From the NCBI GenBank assembly GCA_024752435.1, contig CP103025.1:744001-808000 (forward strand): a DNA stretch of 64,000 nt. The letters are read 5' to 3'. The notes under the pieces were generated by a model that was not told the DNA's origin, did not search any database, and saw nothing but the letters and a program-made list of their open reading frames with translations. Source of the stretch: Allantophomopsis cytisporea (Eukaryota > Ascomycota > Leotiomycetes > Phacidiales > Phacidiaceae). The translations under genes and the position numbers were made by a program. This document shows, one piece after another, positions 34,543 through 45,896 of the stretch (position 1 is its first letter; the number at the start of each line of letters is the position of its first letter).

Positions 34543-36898
34543 TTCTGTTATGGTCCGGGACTTGCAAGGCGTTGGTGTTTGGTAGCCCAAAATCATAGGT
34601 CTATATTTACTACTTGTTTATATTTTGTGTTACTGTAAATCTCTTAGCTGCAAATCGAACAAAATAAATTCTATTGTTCTTTAATGTCTAATCGCTGCAT
34701 TTGCTGCGTTATTTTTCATATATATATATCTCTCTCTCTCTTATCTATTCATTACCTTTCTTTTCAGAGAAGTGAGGACGACAGATCAAAGAGTGGTCGA
34801 AGGAGTATTTGCTCCGCGTCAAGCACTATGACATTCCCAAGCGACGGATGAGCAAAGCTTCTTCGCAACAGATACTCCCACAATTCCCTACATTCTATTC
34901 ATACTGATGCTGGTAGCTTCGGAGGATACACTCCTACACTTATGGGGCAGATACATGCTACAGTACAGGGGTCGGATCATCTGTTCCAAGTGCGTTGGTC
35001 CCATGTTGCGCAGTAGCTTTCTCCCTGGCGTTGGGGTGAGGGTCATGAGGAAGTGGAGTTTTTGACAGTGGCAAAGCCGCCGCACCTATCCAGGAACAAA
35101 ATAAGCCCGAGCCATTTTGAGCCGCCATGGCATTTTTAAATTCCCATGGTCGATGTTGGTATCGGCTGTACATGGTGGTGGGGCATACAACCTTGTACAT
35201 TTCCATGTTCTCAGCATCGATCGACAACCATGATGTCTCTTCGATTCTCTGATCCTTTTTGTGTTTTTTGTCCTGGTGGAAAATACCCCATGTAATTCAC
35301 CACCTTACTATTTACTACATATGCCTAGGTCATCAGAAATTGGCATATTATCCTGCAGTGGAGGCTGCGATTCCGACAGCCTACTTGCTTTGATGCATGG
35401 TCTTTTGACATCGACCTGTCTTTCGGATGTGGGCATTGTTCTGTAGCAGCAGGCGGTGAAAGCCATTCTCACTCGCTCATAATGTTTCATCCACCATTCC
35501 GATTTTAGTTATAGTACAGTCAAATCCTCATCTTATATTCGTGTACGCAGTAGTTACTTATTCCGTGTAAGAGCGTTTGTCCAGAAGCAACAAGTGACGA
35601 AATCATTCGGATTCTCGGGAGCAGGTTATTGCTGAGATAAGTTGGTGTCTAGGACAGACTGTGCTTTCTTCAAGACATGGAGGTAGTTTTAGCGACATCG
35701 GACGACACTTTGAACACTCAACTAGACTATCAAATCGTCATTTGTTTGCTTAGTCTTCCACAAATTGTATTCATATGAATAAACACAATTCTTAGATTAT
35801 CATTCTGACTAAGAAAATCATCTGGGCTGTCACGAATTGGTTGAAGTTTTGGGATGACGGAGGACATGATTGCGCGTACTCTACATGAAAGTCTAGGCCC
35901 TTTGCCTCTCGATCTTTAAGTGCTTCCAATCAAGAGTAACTGATCAGACAGCTCTCTTTACATACATATATGTAATGTACAGTGACATCTTAATCTCATT
36001 TGTGTTGGTCCATTCAATCTGGGTAAAGGGAAAAGGAGGAGCCCAAGAGAAGGATATTGGTAACTTCTGCTTGTATAACATTTCATCTATATATCTCACC
36101 AATGTTAGATGATCTATGCTCACTCTCAATTATGATACTGTTATTCATACTCATGGGTGCTCTCTGGTGTAGGTGCCTCGCGTGGAGGTCACGGAGGTGT
36201 AGTAGGATGTGGATAAAACCCGGGGTAAGATACAAACGGCTTTGGTTAGGTGCAGCTAAATGTCATGACGTGAACGTTAAAATAATGTCAACAACATCGT
36301 CACGACTTCACCAAATACGAAAATCATTCCATTACAAGAATAGCGTAGGTTTTTACCACGGAGCATTTGATGGCCGAATCAATATCCATACGTTGCATTC
36401 TTTCCCATTATTTTGGTTACTTCAGAAGAAAAACGAGCACGCTGAGCAAGCTAAGTGATGATCTGATTCTCCACCTCTGATGAATTACGTATGAGAATTC
36501 ATCCCGTTGCACACTGGCTGGTTCTACTGTAATTCCCCATATGTATTTGTTCAGGAATGAAGTCTGGTGGGGGCTGTCATGGTCTTGAGAAGTTCCTAAA
36601 TGCCGACAAAAATATCCATCCGTGGTATTCAGAAACATCGTGCATGAGCCTGCAAGGGTAAATTATCCATGTGAGAAGTACGCCCAAGATCTTACTAGTG
36701 GCATCAACGCCAAAGATTATTCTTCATACAGCGATATAGCTTATGCACCAAATGCATGTCACCATTTCTTCTGCTTAGATATGCCGTACGTCATGCACAT
36801 GTGTACGCATCCTATAAGTTCTGTAAGTATAAGAGTTAAGCTTTATTCTCTTTGCTTGTCTCTGTAAAACAATTGTTTACTTCTTCATCCTCTTGAAG
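34543..36898. other. 2.4 kb intergenic region, no gene seen
   Basis: Between RRP12 and the Rds1-like gene. It has a short (TA)n(CT)n stretch at about 34720-34742 and otherwise only short unsupported ORFs. It should hold the promoter of the secreted Rds1-like gene. Confidence 0.45.
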
Positions 36899-38560
36899 AT
36901 GCCTTCCTACGCCATCCTTGCCGGGCTCGTTGCCGCAGTCGCTGCAGCACCAGCACCAACTGTAAGTCAAATCGCAGATAGATAGATTTAATAGCCTGCT
37001 GATATTCAGTTCCAGTCCCAGGTTTCTGGAGCCACGACCACTGTTGCCACTACCACAACTACTCCTCCATTTGGATTCTATAGCTACAACCAGGTTCCAT
37101 CGGTGAACAGCGCAGCTGTTGCTTCGGTGGCCTCTGTTGCTGGTATTCCCGCATCTGAGATTCCTGGTGCTGATGTTCCCGTTGAGCCTGTTATCAGCTC
37201 TCAAGTCACCGGTACAACATCTCATGGACCGTACCGTGGCCCATCTCCAACTACCACTGGGGCTGTAACCACTACAGCGCTGGCTACCGCCATCCCAGTG
37301 CTCCCACCGAACCCAAAGGAGACGACGTACAACCCAAATGGATTGTTAAACTCTCCACAGCCAATTCCATACCAGCCCGCTGGAGGACTTGGAACCAACG
37401 GCACGGAGCCGGTGTACCGTGTCCAGTCCGATTTCGACTACGAGTCTGTTCTTCTTGGGCTCTATCAAGAGTGGATTGAGCTTGACCTTTTCCATAATAT
37501 CCTAGCAACCTTTTCTGTAGAAAACTTTACCGCTGCCGGCCTTACACCAAGCGATCGTTTCTTGGTTGAGTTTATGGCCGACCAAGAGTCTGGCCATGCC
37601 ACTCTCCTCTCTAACCTTCTCGGTGGGCCAGGAGGAGCTACTCCACAGTGCACCTACAACTATCCATATACGACTGTCCATGAAGCCTTTGACTTCGCTC
37701 AAAAGTTAACCCGCTTCGGTGAATCAGGTGTATGGGGTTTCCAAGCGCATTTGGACTCCCGCGAAGTCGCACAGCTCCTTGACCAGTCTATCGCCACAGA
37801 AGCACGCCAGCAGATGATCTTCCGCCAGTTCGGAGGATTGTTCCCAATGCCCGTTTGGTTTGAGACTGGAATTCCGCAGTCATGGGCCTGGACCCTGCTC
37901 GCTCCATACATCAGTTCTTGCCCTGCGAACTCTAAGCGTCTTGCATGGCAAAATTTCCCAGGCCTCAAGGTCCTCAACCAACCAAACAGCGCTCGCATCA
38001 ACGCTACGCAGACTGGCTACAACGAGACCACTGGCTTTGGTCCAGCTGCTCCAGGAAGTGATGCTGCGGCCATCGCTGCCCATGACTACTGTGTTGGTCA
38101 TAATGTCTCTGGCCAGGACTGTTCAGCATCTATCTCTCAGAACCGCTCAATCCCGCTCTCTTATCCCGGTCGTAAGGTGTACCTTGAGTGGGAAAATCCT
38201 GGCAAGCCAGTTGGACCAAATAATTCTTACGTCACTTCCACCACGGCAAAATCCCCTGAGTTTGTCATTTGGGTGTCCCAGCTTAACGTTACCTACTCAC
38301 CTCTTACTAATGTCACTTCCTATTCTAACGGTTCCAACTTTGGTATGACTATTCAGCCAGACGTTTCTACTTATGAGGGTGATCCAGCAATTAATGGTAC
38401 TATGTTTATTGCAATTACTGATGCTAACATCACTTACACTGCTTTCGTAAGTTATCCCTTGCTGCAATATGTAATCTTAAGCTTTTACTGACCTAAAAAG
38501 AACCTATCGATGGTAAATCCTCACGTGTTTGCAGGTCCATTCCTTTACCAGGCTGGATAA
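36899..38560 (+). CDS. Secreted Rds1-like protein with ferritin-like domain
   Basis: Exons 36899-36961, 37010-38446 and 38501-38560 give 519 aa. Introns are 48 and 54 nt, both phase 0. A signal peptide is clear: MPSYAILAGLVAAVAAAPAP with cleavage after about residue 17-19. A Thr/Val/Pro-rich spacer (residues 20-120) follows. The ferritin-like Rds1 domain then begins around DFDYESVLLGLYQEWIELDLF, with EFMADQESGHATLLSNLLG and SIATEARQQMIFRQF, whose Glu/His residues fit the helix bundle. Over ten N-x-S/T sequons occur, mostly in the C-terminal half. The S. pombe rds1 gene responds to adenine, ammonium and stress. The protein is probably cell-wall or extracellular and sporulation- or stress-related. 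Last exon encodes NLSMVNPHVFAGPFLYQAG. Confidence 0.9.
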
Positions 38561-39592
38561 ACGTGTCACTATATTTGAGAAGGCTTAGACGATTGGGTGC
38601 ATTGGCAAGAGTTTGCTGAGATGCAGTGACTCGCATTTGTCGTTATTTGGCGATCTCTAATTGTATAAACGATTTCCTTGCATCATCTGTAACATCAAAT
38701 CAATAAAATAATCACCTAATACAACAATTATTTGAATTGATATATAGTATTTCATGATTTCTTTGGTTGAAGATTTGCTTATTGAGTACTCTTTTTATAA
38801 TATTATATAAGTGTGTAACATATCTATACACTTTATAAGGGTATGAGAAAATGCTTCTCAAACCGTTCTTTTACCCTATGAAATTGTAATTAAGAAACTA
38901 TATTTTACAAGCCGCTTAGACTTTCTCCATGTTAAGTAGTCTAAAACTCAATAAACATAATACCGATCTTGCTGAAATAAGATGGATAGTAAAGTTCAAG
39001 TGAACAACTGCTACTAGACCTAAATTAACGGTTGTGTATCATGATTCTGATTTATACCGACTTTTAGAAGTTGACCACGTTTTTCATTTTTGTGGGTTTC
39101 GACTTCAAATTTGGAATGCGCTGGTAATTAATTATATTAGACACTGATGCTGTAAATCCCAGTTTCTTCACGGTGAGATGTAGGACTAACCTTTTGTTTT
39201 TGTTTTTTTTGGATTGAATACTTTCGGTCGTTGACAAAATTTTGGATTAGAATATCTGATACTGTTGAATGTCACGATTTTTGGGTGAAAGGGGATATTG
39301 GCATTGAATCCGGAAAATATACAATTTTTGATCGGGTCGGATACTCATGATAAATTTGTGCAAAATAAACAATTCTACGTTTATAAAAAATCAATCTCAC
39401 TAAGAATAAATCAATAATACCATCTATTTTTTATAAAAGATCATAAAATCTAGTGAAAAGGATAACCATAGCATTGTAGTCTCCAAAACGAAGCAACGTA
39501 AAAGAGTCTGATGAGCTTGAGGTCCCATTGCAATGAGCCTTCCTGCAAAAACATAACGGCATGACATTCATTATTATAGCGGTTGGTAAAAG
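38561..39592. other. AT-rich intergenic region
   Basis: About 1 kb of visibly AT-rich sequence, with homopolymeric T stretches around 39198-39210. No gene or element recognised. Confidence 0.45.
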
Positions 39593-40623
39593 CTATCTAC
39601 CTCGAAGTCTTTCGATATCTTTCCTGACGTCCTCAAGTTGTTGGCTTACCTCACCATAAATCCTAGCCAATTCCCTCATTACCTTCTCCTTCCTCAAGTC
39701 TCCGCCTCCATCCCTCCCGACACCATAGCCATTGAGTTCCGCCTTCAAGTCCTTACCTTTTTGTCTTAACCTTGATCGACCGTCCTTTAGATGCAATGTA
39801 TAATTTCTCAGGGCCTCCAGAACTTCTGGACTGTAGAAAGTGCCCAATGCATTCAGATACGTAGCCCTTATATTCAGTGATGTTTGAGCAGCTGTTAATG
39901 ATAAGTGTTCGATACGAGCCTTCGAAGATCGTGCGATAGAGCCACGGACTGTACGTTCGAGGTATTGGATGATGAGTTCTGTTGCTTGGGCATGCAATCG
40001 CAGTAACTGTAGAGTCGACGTAATTTGTTTCTGTCGTGCCGCTTGAAGCTCGAGTCTCTTACTGCTAAGGACAGCAATTTGGTTCGAAAGTGTCTGGGGG
40101 AGTTTGGGTATATTCCGATGCTGAAACGATGGATTCGTGCTTGGGTGGGCAAGTCGGCTTAGTGCTAATGCATGGGTTTGGAGATGGGATGAGAGTAGAC
40201 CACCGAACTGTGGCGTGTAGTGTGAAAAGTCTTGGAGGATTGGTGAAGATTCGATGAGAGCTTTGGAGGATGGTGGGAGGTTTAGAGCTTCAAGCTTGAG
40301 GGAAAGTATGTAGATGAGCTCAAGCAATTCGGAGGGAAGTTGGTTGTTTTTTGATGTCGGATCGACATCTATGACGGCTGTGCGAAGTACATGTGATTTT
40401 GTGGCTTGTATTTGCAAAGCAGAGTAATTCTAACGAACATTAACACTATGCCTTGGAGTGTCAGAGTTCTTGTGCATACCTCTGTTATGGCCTTCCGTTC
40501 CTTATCATCAGAGCGATGTTTTGTTGAACCAGTAGGATTTAAGAGGGCCTGTGATAATTTCGTATGAAGCAATGCAAATTTTGGATTGTTTTGCAGGACG
40601 GAGTCTTCGATTGGCGGGAGCAT
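39593..40623 (-). CDS. Coiled-coil protein, possible HAUS4-type augmin subunit
   Basis: Two exons, 40623-40480 and 40429-39593, give 326 aa. The 50-nt intron (GTATGC...TAG) is in phase 0. The product begins MLPPIEDSVLQNNPKFALLH, a start I associate with a conserved fungal family annotated as HAUS augmin-like subunit 4; this is from memory and needs a profile search. It continues with mostly helical sequence: LPSELLELIYILSLKLEAL, then SSKRLELQAARQKQITSTLQLLRL, and a long C-terminal coiled coil (KVMRELARIYGEVSQQLEDVRKDI within it). No catalytic motif. Augmin recruits gamma-tubulin to spindle microtubules. The ORF upstream of 40623 lacks an ATG. Head to head with bL28m over 288 bp. Confidence 0.7.
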
Positions 40624-40911
40624 GGCTATCGCGAGCTGTACTCTACTATTTTGATTGCGTTTAGATAACGTCCGTATTATGGTGTTGTTACGCCGAATAT
40701 AGGAAGACGCGACGGGCAGGGATCTGTGCACGCTAAGAAAGTGTGCTTCTGAAGGTCGAATGCCAGGTCAAGTCGACGACGCGGAAAAGTTAATTCTGCC
40801 ATCTACGATTCGCATCTCCTTCGGCTCTGTCGCGGATCTCACCATTCGATTGAACTGATAGCATTGTCTCACCAGCTCGCAGCACTCACAACTGGGGGGG
40901 GTTCTTCCATT
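40624..40911. promoter_or_regulatory. Bidirectional promoter between HAUS4-like and bL28m genes
   Basis: 288 bp between two divergent ATGs. A run of seven G lies at 40893-40899, next to the bL28m start. No factor site can be named firmly. Confidence 0.45.
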
Positions 40912-41607
40912 ATGTCTTTCGCTATGGCACCTCTTTCCAAAATCTCCTTGCCTATGCAATTCGCACGCACATTCACATCCACTGCAAGCTGCGCACATAA
41001 GTCTACGAAGTCACGTCTTGCACACGAACACAGTGCTGTTCCACCATACCCATACGGCGCTTCAAAATGGTATAAACAGTCCAACTTTGGTCTCTACGGA
41101 TTACAGAAGATTAGATTTGGAAACATGGTGTCCGAGAAGAACGAAATCAAGACTAGACGGCATTGGAGACCTAATGTCCAGAGAAAGAGACTCTTCAGCG
41201 AGGCACTGGGGAAGTTCATAAGGGTCAGAATTACAGCTAGAGTGCTGAGGACCGTTGACAAGTGCGGTGGTTTAGACGAATATCTCCTTGGAGAGAAGGC
41301 TCAACGGATAAAGGAATTGGGTATGGGTGGATGGAAGCTGAGGTGGAGAATCATGCAAACAGACAAGGTGAAGGAGAGATATAGAACACAAAGGGAACAA
41401 CTAGGACTGCCACCGAAGGAGGAGATATTAATCGGGTCAGATGGAGGCCTAGTAACTCCAGAGCAGGTTCAACAAGAAATTGCATCTTACGACACCGCAT
41501 TAGCAGCAGATGAAGGTATCGACATTGGAGAAGAAGCTGAAGAATCGCGGGCAACTGAGTCGTTCATGGAGGAGCAGCCAGCAGGAAAGGATCGTGCTAC
41601 TGTCTAG
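40912..41607 (+). CDS. MRPL24: Mitochondrial ribosomal protein bL28m
   Basis: Single exon, 231 aa. The N-terminus (MSFAMAPLSKISLPMQFARTF) is basic and hydroxylated, fitting a mitochondrial presequence. The bL28 core reads KIRFGNMVSEKNEIKTRR, then WRPNVQRKRLFSEALGKFIR and VLRTVDKCGGLDEYLL, the standard L28 order. The C-terminal 80 residues are a fungal mitochondrial extension with an acidic end. The yeast counterpart is Mrpl24. The start at 40912 is the first ATG in the frame; the sequence upstream in frame has no ATG. Confidence 0.92.
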   Translation: MSFAMAPLSKISLPMQFARTFTSTASCAHKSTKSRLAHEHSAVPPYPYGASKWYKQSNFGLYGLQKIRFGNMVSEKNEIKTRRHWRPNVQRKRLFSEALGKFIRVRITARVLRTVDKCGGLDEYLLGEKAQRIKELGMGGWKLRWRIMQTDKVKERYRTQREQLGLPPKEEILIGSDGGLVTPEQVQQEIASYDTALAADEGIDIGEEAEESRATESFMEEQPAGKDRATV

Positions 41608-42341
41608 ACATGGGCCCGTAGGTATAAAAATATCATTCTACTCGAAGTCATTGACCAGTTTCTACCTGCAAGTATGGAGTCCATGGAAGGACGTCAGGAA
41701 AAATCCGTTATGACAAGAACTGACAATCATCGAGTATAAAGTCCATTGCTTGCTACAATCTATAGTATGGCTATCACGGAAAAGACCCTCCAACCAATGT
41801 AGACTTCCGCTACCATATGTGCTCGTTAATTCCACCACCGTAACTTTTGTGAAGAAACGGATTGTTCAAGCTGCTATATCTTGATCTGTTACCCTAAATA
41901 AATGGTCATCATGTTTGAATCTACTCACTCTATTCTGATATTGTATAATATCATACAATTGAGAAACGAACTGTCATAAAGCTTGTTTCTACTGGCCAGA
42001 TACTCATCACCTATGCCGAAACAGAAAGTCACATCCATTCTCAATCTGTGACAGCCAAACTTTGCGAATGAAGTTAGGTGCAAATTGATAAGATCACGTG
42101 AAATAGGGTGGCCACAGAAAATTTACCCTTACCGCCTTCGTTAACCCACGTAGAAAGGCGGCCGATGACGGCAGACAAGGGCCAGAAATTTGTAGATTCA
42201 GTGACTCAATCACATACTTATTGCTCATTCTCCACTCCATTGACAGATGTTGATGATATAAATTAGTAAGTATCCGTGTTTCACACCCTCTCTCAGTCAT
42301 TGCTGAGATTCTGATATTTTATTTGCAGTTCATCAATCAGA
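41608..42341 (+). other. Intergenic region and LYS2 leader with probable 5' UTR intron
   Basis: No gene. A probable leader intron of LYS2 runs from a GTAAGTAT donor at 42266 to TTTGCAG ending at 42328, 63 nt, and stops 13 nt before the ATG at 42342. Confidence 0.55.
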
Positions 42342-45300
42342 ATGGTTTCAAATATTCTTCCAGACCCCACGCAAGACCTTCACTGGTCTGCGTTCAGAGG
42401 GGCAATTCAGGACATTTTCTCTGCCAACGCAGAAGCCCACCCAGATCGTCTCTGTGTGGTCGAGACTGCTTCATCTTCTTCTCCCAGAAGAGAGTTTACC
42501 TACCGCCACATAAATGAGGCATCTAACATCCTTGCACACCATTTGGTGGATTCCGGTATCAAGCCAGGAGAGGTGGTGATGTCCTACAGTCACCGTGGTG
42601 TTGACCTTGTTGTCACTGTGATGGGTATCTTGAAGGCTGGAGCCACGTTCTCTGTCATTGACCCTTCCTACCCACCGGACAGACAGAACATCTACTTGGA
42701 TGTTGCAAGACCACGTGCTTTGGTTGTGATCGACAAGGCCACTAAGGAGGCTGGAAAGCTCACTGATAAGGTAAGAACCTTCATCAAGGAGAACCTTCAG
42801 ATAAAAACGGAGGTGCCTGGTTTGGAGTTGCGGGATGATGGATCACTTGTGGGTGGATTGGTGAACGGTAAAGATGTGCTTGCCGGTGCTGTTGCCCAGA
42901 AGAGCAAGTCTCCAGGTGTGGTAGTGGGCCCAGACTCGTGTCCAACCTTGTCTTTCACATCTGGATCTGAAGGTCGACCAAAAGGTGTTCTAGGACGTCA
43001 CTATTCCCTCGCATACTACTTTGACTGGATGGCTGAGAGATTTAACCTCTCTGAGAACGACAAATTCACTATGTTGAGTGGTATTGCCCATGATCCAATT
43101 CAACGTGATATTTTCACTCCTCTATTTCTCGGTGCTCAGCTCTTGGTGCCTTCCAAGGATGATATTCAGCATGAGAGACTCGCAGAATGGATGCGCGATC
43201 ACGGCGCTACTGTCACGCATCTGACTCCTGCTATGGGTCAAATTCTTGTTGGCGGTGCAAGTGCTGAATTTCCAGCACTGCATCACTCGTTCTTCGTGGG
43301 TGATATTCTCATTAAGCGAGACTGTAAGGCTCTTCAACGTCTTGCCCCAAATGTTGCTATTGTCAACATGTATGGTACTACGGAAACACAACGAGCAGTC
43401 AGTTATTTTGAGGTGCCAAGCAGAGCTGCTGAGCCAGACTACCTCGAGAACATGGGCAATGTCATCCCTGCTGGTAAGGGTATGAAGGATGTACAATTAC
43501 TTATTGTCGATCGAGAAAATAGAAACCGTATTTGCGAGATCGGTGAGATTGGCGAAATTTATGTTCGTGCTGGAGGTCTTGCGGAGGGCTACCTCGGCAA
43601 CGATGAGCTTACGAAGACGAAATTCGTTGATAGCTGGTTTGTCGACAACGCTAAGTGGGTCGAGGAGGATAAGAAGACTGCAAAGTCACTAGCAGAGGAG
43701 CCATGGAGAGAATTCTACCGAGGACCAAGAGATCGCATGTACAGAAGTGGAGATCTTGGCAGGTATATGCCAACTGGGGATGTTGAGTGTGTCGGACGAG
43801 CAGACGACCAGATCAAAATCAGAGGTTTCAGAATTGAACTCGGTGAGATTGACAAATATCTATCTGACCATATTATGGTTATGGACAATGTCACTCTCGT
43901 CAGAAGAAACAAGGATGAAGAGCAAACACTTGTCAGTTATATCGTACCAGATATGCAGAAGTGGCCAGAATGGTTGAAGGTCAACGGCAAGGAAGATGAC
44001 ACATCTGGTGAGGGTATCCAGGGACGCCTCAGAAGATTTTGGCCCCTCGGTGATGATATTAAGAAGTACCTCAAGACTAAACTTCCCTCCTATGCTATAC
44101 CGGATGTCATTGTGCCTTTGGAGAAATTCCCAGTCAACCCTAACGGAAAGAAAGACAAGCCAGCACTTCCTTTCCCAGATGCTGCCCAACTCGCTGCGGC
44201 AAGACCTTCAGGTCCACTTGCAGAGCTGACAGAGACCGAAAAAAAAGTGGCTGCCATCTGGGGTTCCCTCATTCCAACGGTTGATGAACGAACCCTTAGT
44301 CCTGAAGACTCATTCTTCGACATTGGTGGCCACTCTATTCTTGCCCAGCAGATGCTCTTCAAGGCCAACAAGGAATGGAACGGGCTTGATATCAACATGA
44401 GCGCCATCTTCCGAAACTCGACCCTGAAGGGCTTTGCCTCAGAGATCGAGAAGAAGTTGGACCCATCAAGCGCTGGAAATGTAGATGCTGAGTCTGATGC
44501 TGCTGAAGATTACGCGGCGGATGCCAAGGCTCTTGTCAATATTCTTCCGACTTCGTTCCCAACCGTGACCGAGAATATTTCCCCATCGTCCCCAATCACT
44601 GTATTCTTGACAGGAGCTACCGGTTTCTTGGGCGCATACCTTCTCAGAGACCTTCTCACCCGCAAGTCTCCACAAATTAAGGTTGTTGCACACGTTCGTG
44701 CTCTCAACCCAACGCTTGCTCTTGACCGAGTCACTCAAACTTGCCAGGCATATGGTGTATGGGATCCATCCTGGGTTTCGCGACTTGAGTGTGTTACCGG
44801 TGATTTGGGCAAGTCAAAACTTGGACTGCAGGACGATGTTTGGCAAAGACTTGCAAAGGATGTCTCGGTTGTTGTTCACAACGGCGCTTTGGTGCATTGG
44901 GTATACCCGTACTCAAATTTGAAGCCAGCTAATGTGCAAGGAACCTTGGACATTCTTGCTCTGTGCGCAGAGGGTTCAGCTAAGCAGCTGGCTTTTGTTT
45001 CTTCGACATCTGTTCTTGATACTCAGCACTTTGTTGACCTTTCTACTCAGTCTGCTGATGGTGTTCTTGAGACCGATGATTTGTCTGGATCTGCTACTGG
45101 ACTTGGTACGGGTTACGGCCAAAGCAAGTGGGTGTCTGAGTATCTTGTTCGTGAAGCTGGCCGTCGTGGTCTCAAGGGCACGATTGTCAGACCCGGATAT
45201 GTGACTGGTGACAAGACATCAGGTGTAACCAATACTGACGACTTCCTTATCAGAATGGCTAAGGGATGTATTCAGCTCAAGTCTCGCCCAGCTATTAGCA

Positions 45301-45896
45301 ATACAGTTAACATGGTTCCAGTAGACCATGTAGCTCGAGTTGTGGTAGCATCTGCACTTCATCCTCTGGAGGGACAGTGGGGCCAAGTTGCAGTAACACA
45401 GGTTACTTCCCATCCAAGACTTACTTTCAGTCAATACTTGGCTACTCTTCAGACATATGGTTACGATGTCCCAGAGGTCGAGTACAAGAAGTGGAGCCAG
45501 ACTATGCAAGATTATGCTGCAGACGAGAAGAACGAGCAGCATGCACTGTAAGAATCTTTCCGATCATCCATGATTAATTATATTCTAATGTTCTATAGTA
45601 TGCCACTCTACCACTTTGCAACGACTGATCTTCCAGCCGACACTATTGCCCCGGAGATGTCAGATATCCAAGCCTCTCAAGTCCTTAAGACCGATGCCGA
45701 GTTCACTGGCGAAGACCTCTCGGCCGGTGCTGGTGTTACAGAGGATATTATGGGTATTTACATCTCGTATCTTATCGGTATTGGATTCTTGCCTGCTCCC
45801 ACTGGAAAGGGTACCAAGGCTTTGCCAGCTGCTACTATCAGTCCTGAGCAGAAAATCGCTCTAATGAGAGTTGGAGGCCGTGGAGCTTTGGTATAG
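42342..45896 (+). CDS. LYS2: L-2-aminoadipate reductase large subunit LYS2
   Basis: Exons 42342-45547 and 45599-45896 give 1167 aa; the 51-nt intron (GTAAGA...TAG) splits a Leu codon near the end. The order is an AMP-binding adenylation domain (SFTSGSEGRPKG about residue 205, YGTTETQRAV about 345, YRSGDLGRY, GRADDQIKIRGFR), a carrier domain with DIGGHSIL (pantetheine Ser about 665), and an NAD(P)-binding reductase domain from GATGFLGAYLL (about 757) with GALVHW and YGQSKW. The enzyme activates alpha-aminoadipate, loads it on the carrier (after Lys5 transfer of pantetheine) and reduces it to the semialdehyde in fungal lysine synthesis. Yeast Lys2 has about 225-270 extra N-terminal residues; filamentous fungi often lack them, as here. 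Confidence 0.96.

Noticed and set aside
42342..42400. LYS2 as N-terminally truncated relative to yeast
   Set aside because: Filamentous ascomycete LYS2 proteins usually start near this point; it is normal rather than a broken gene.
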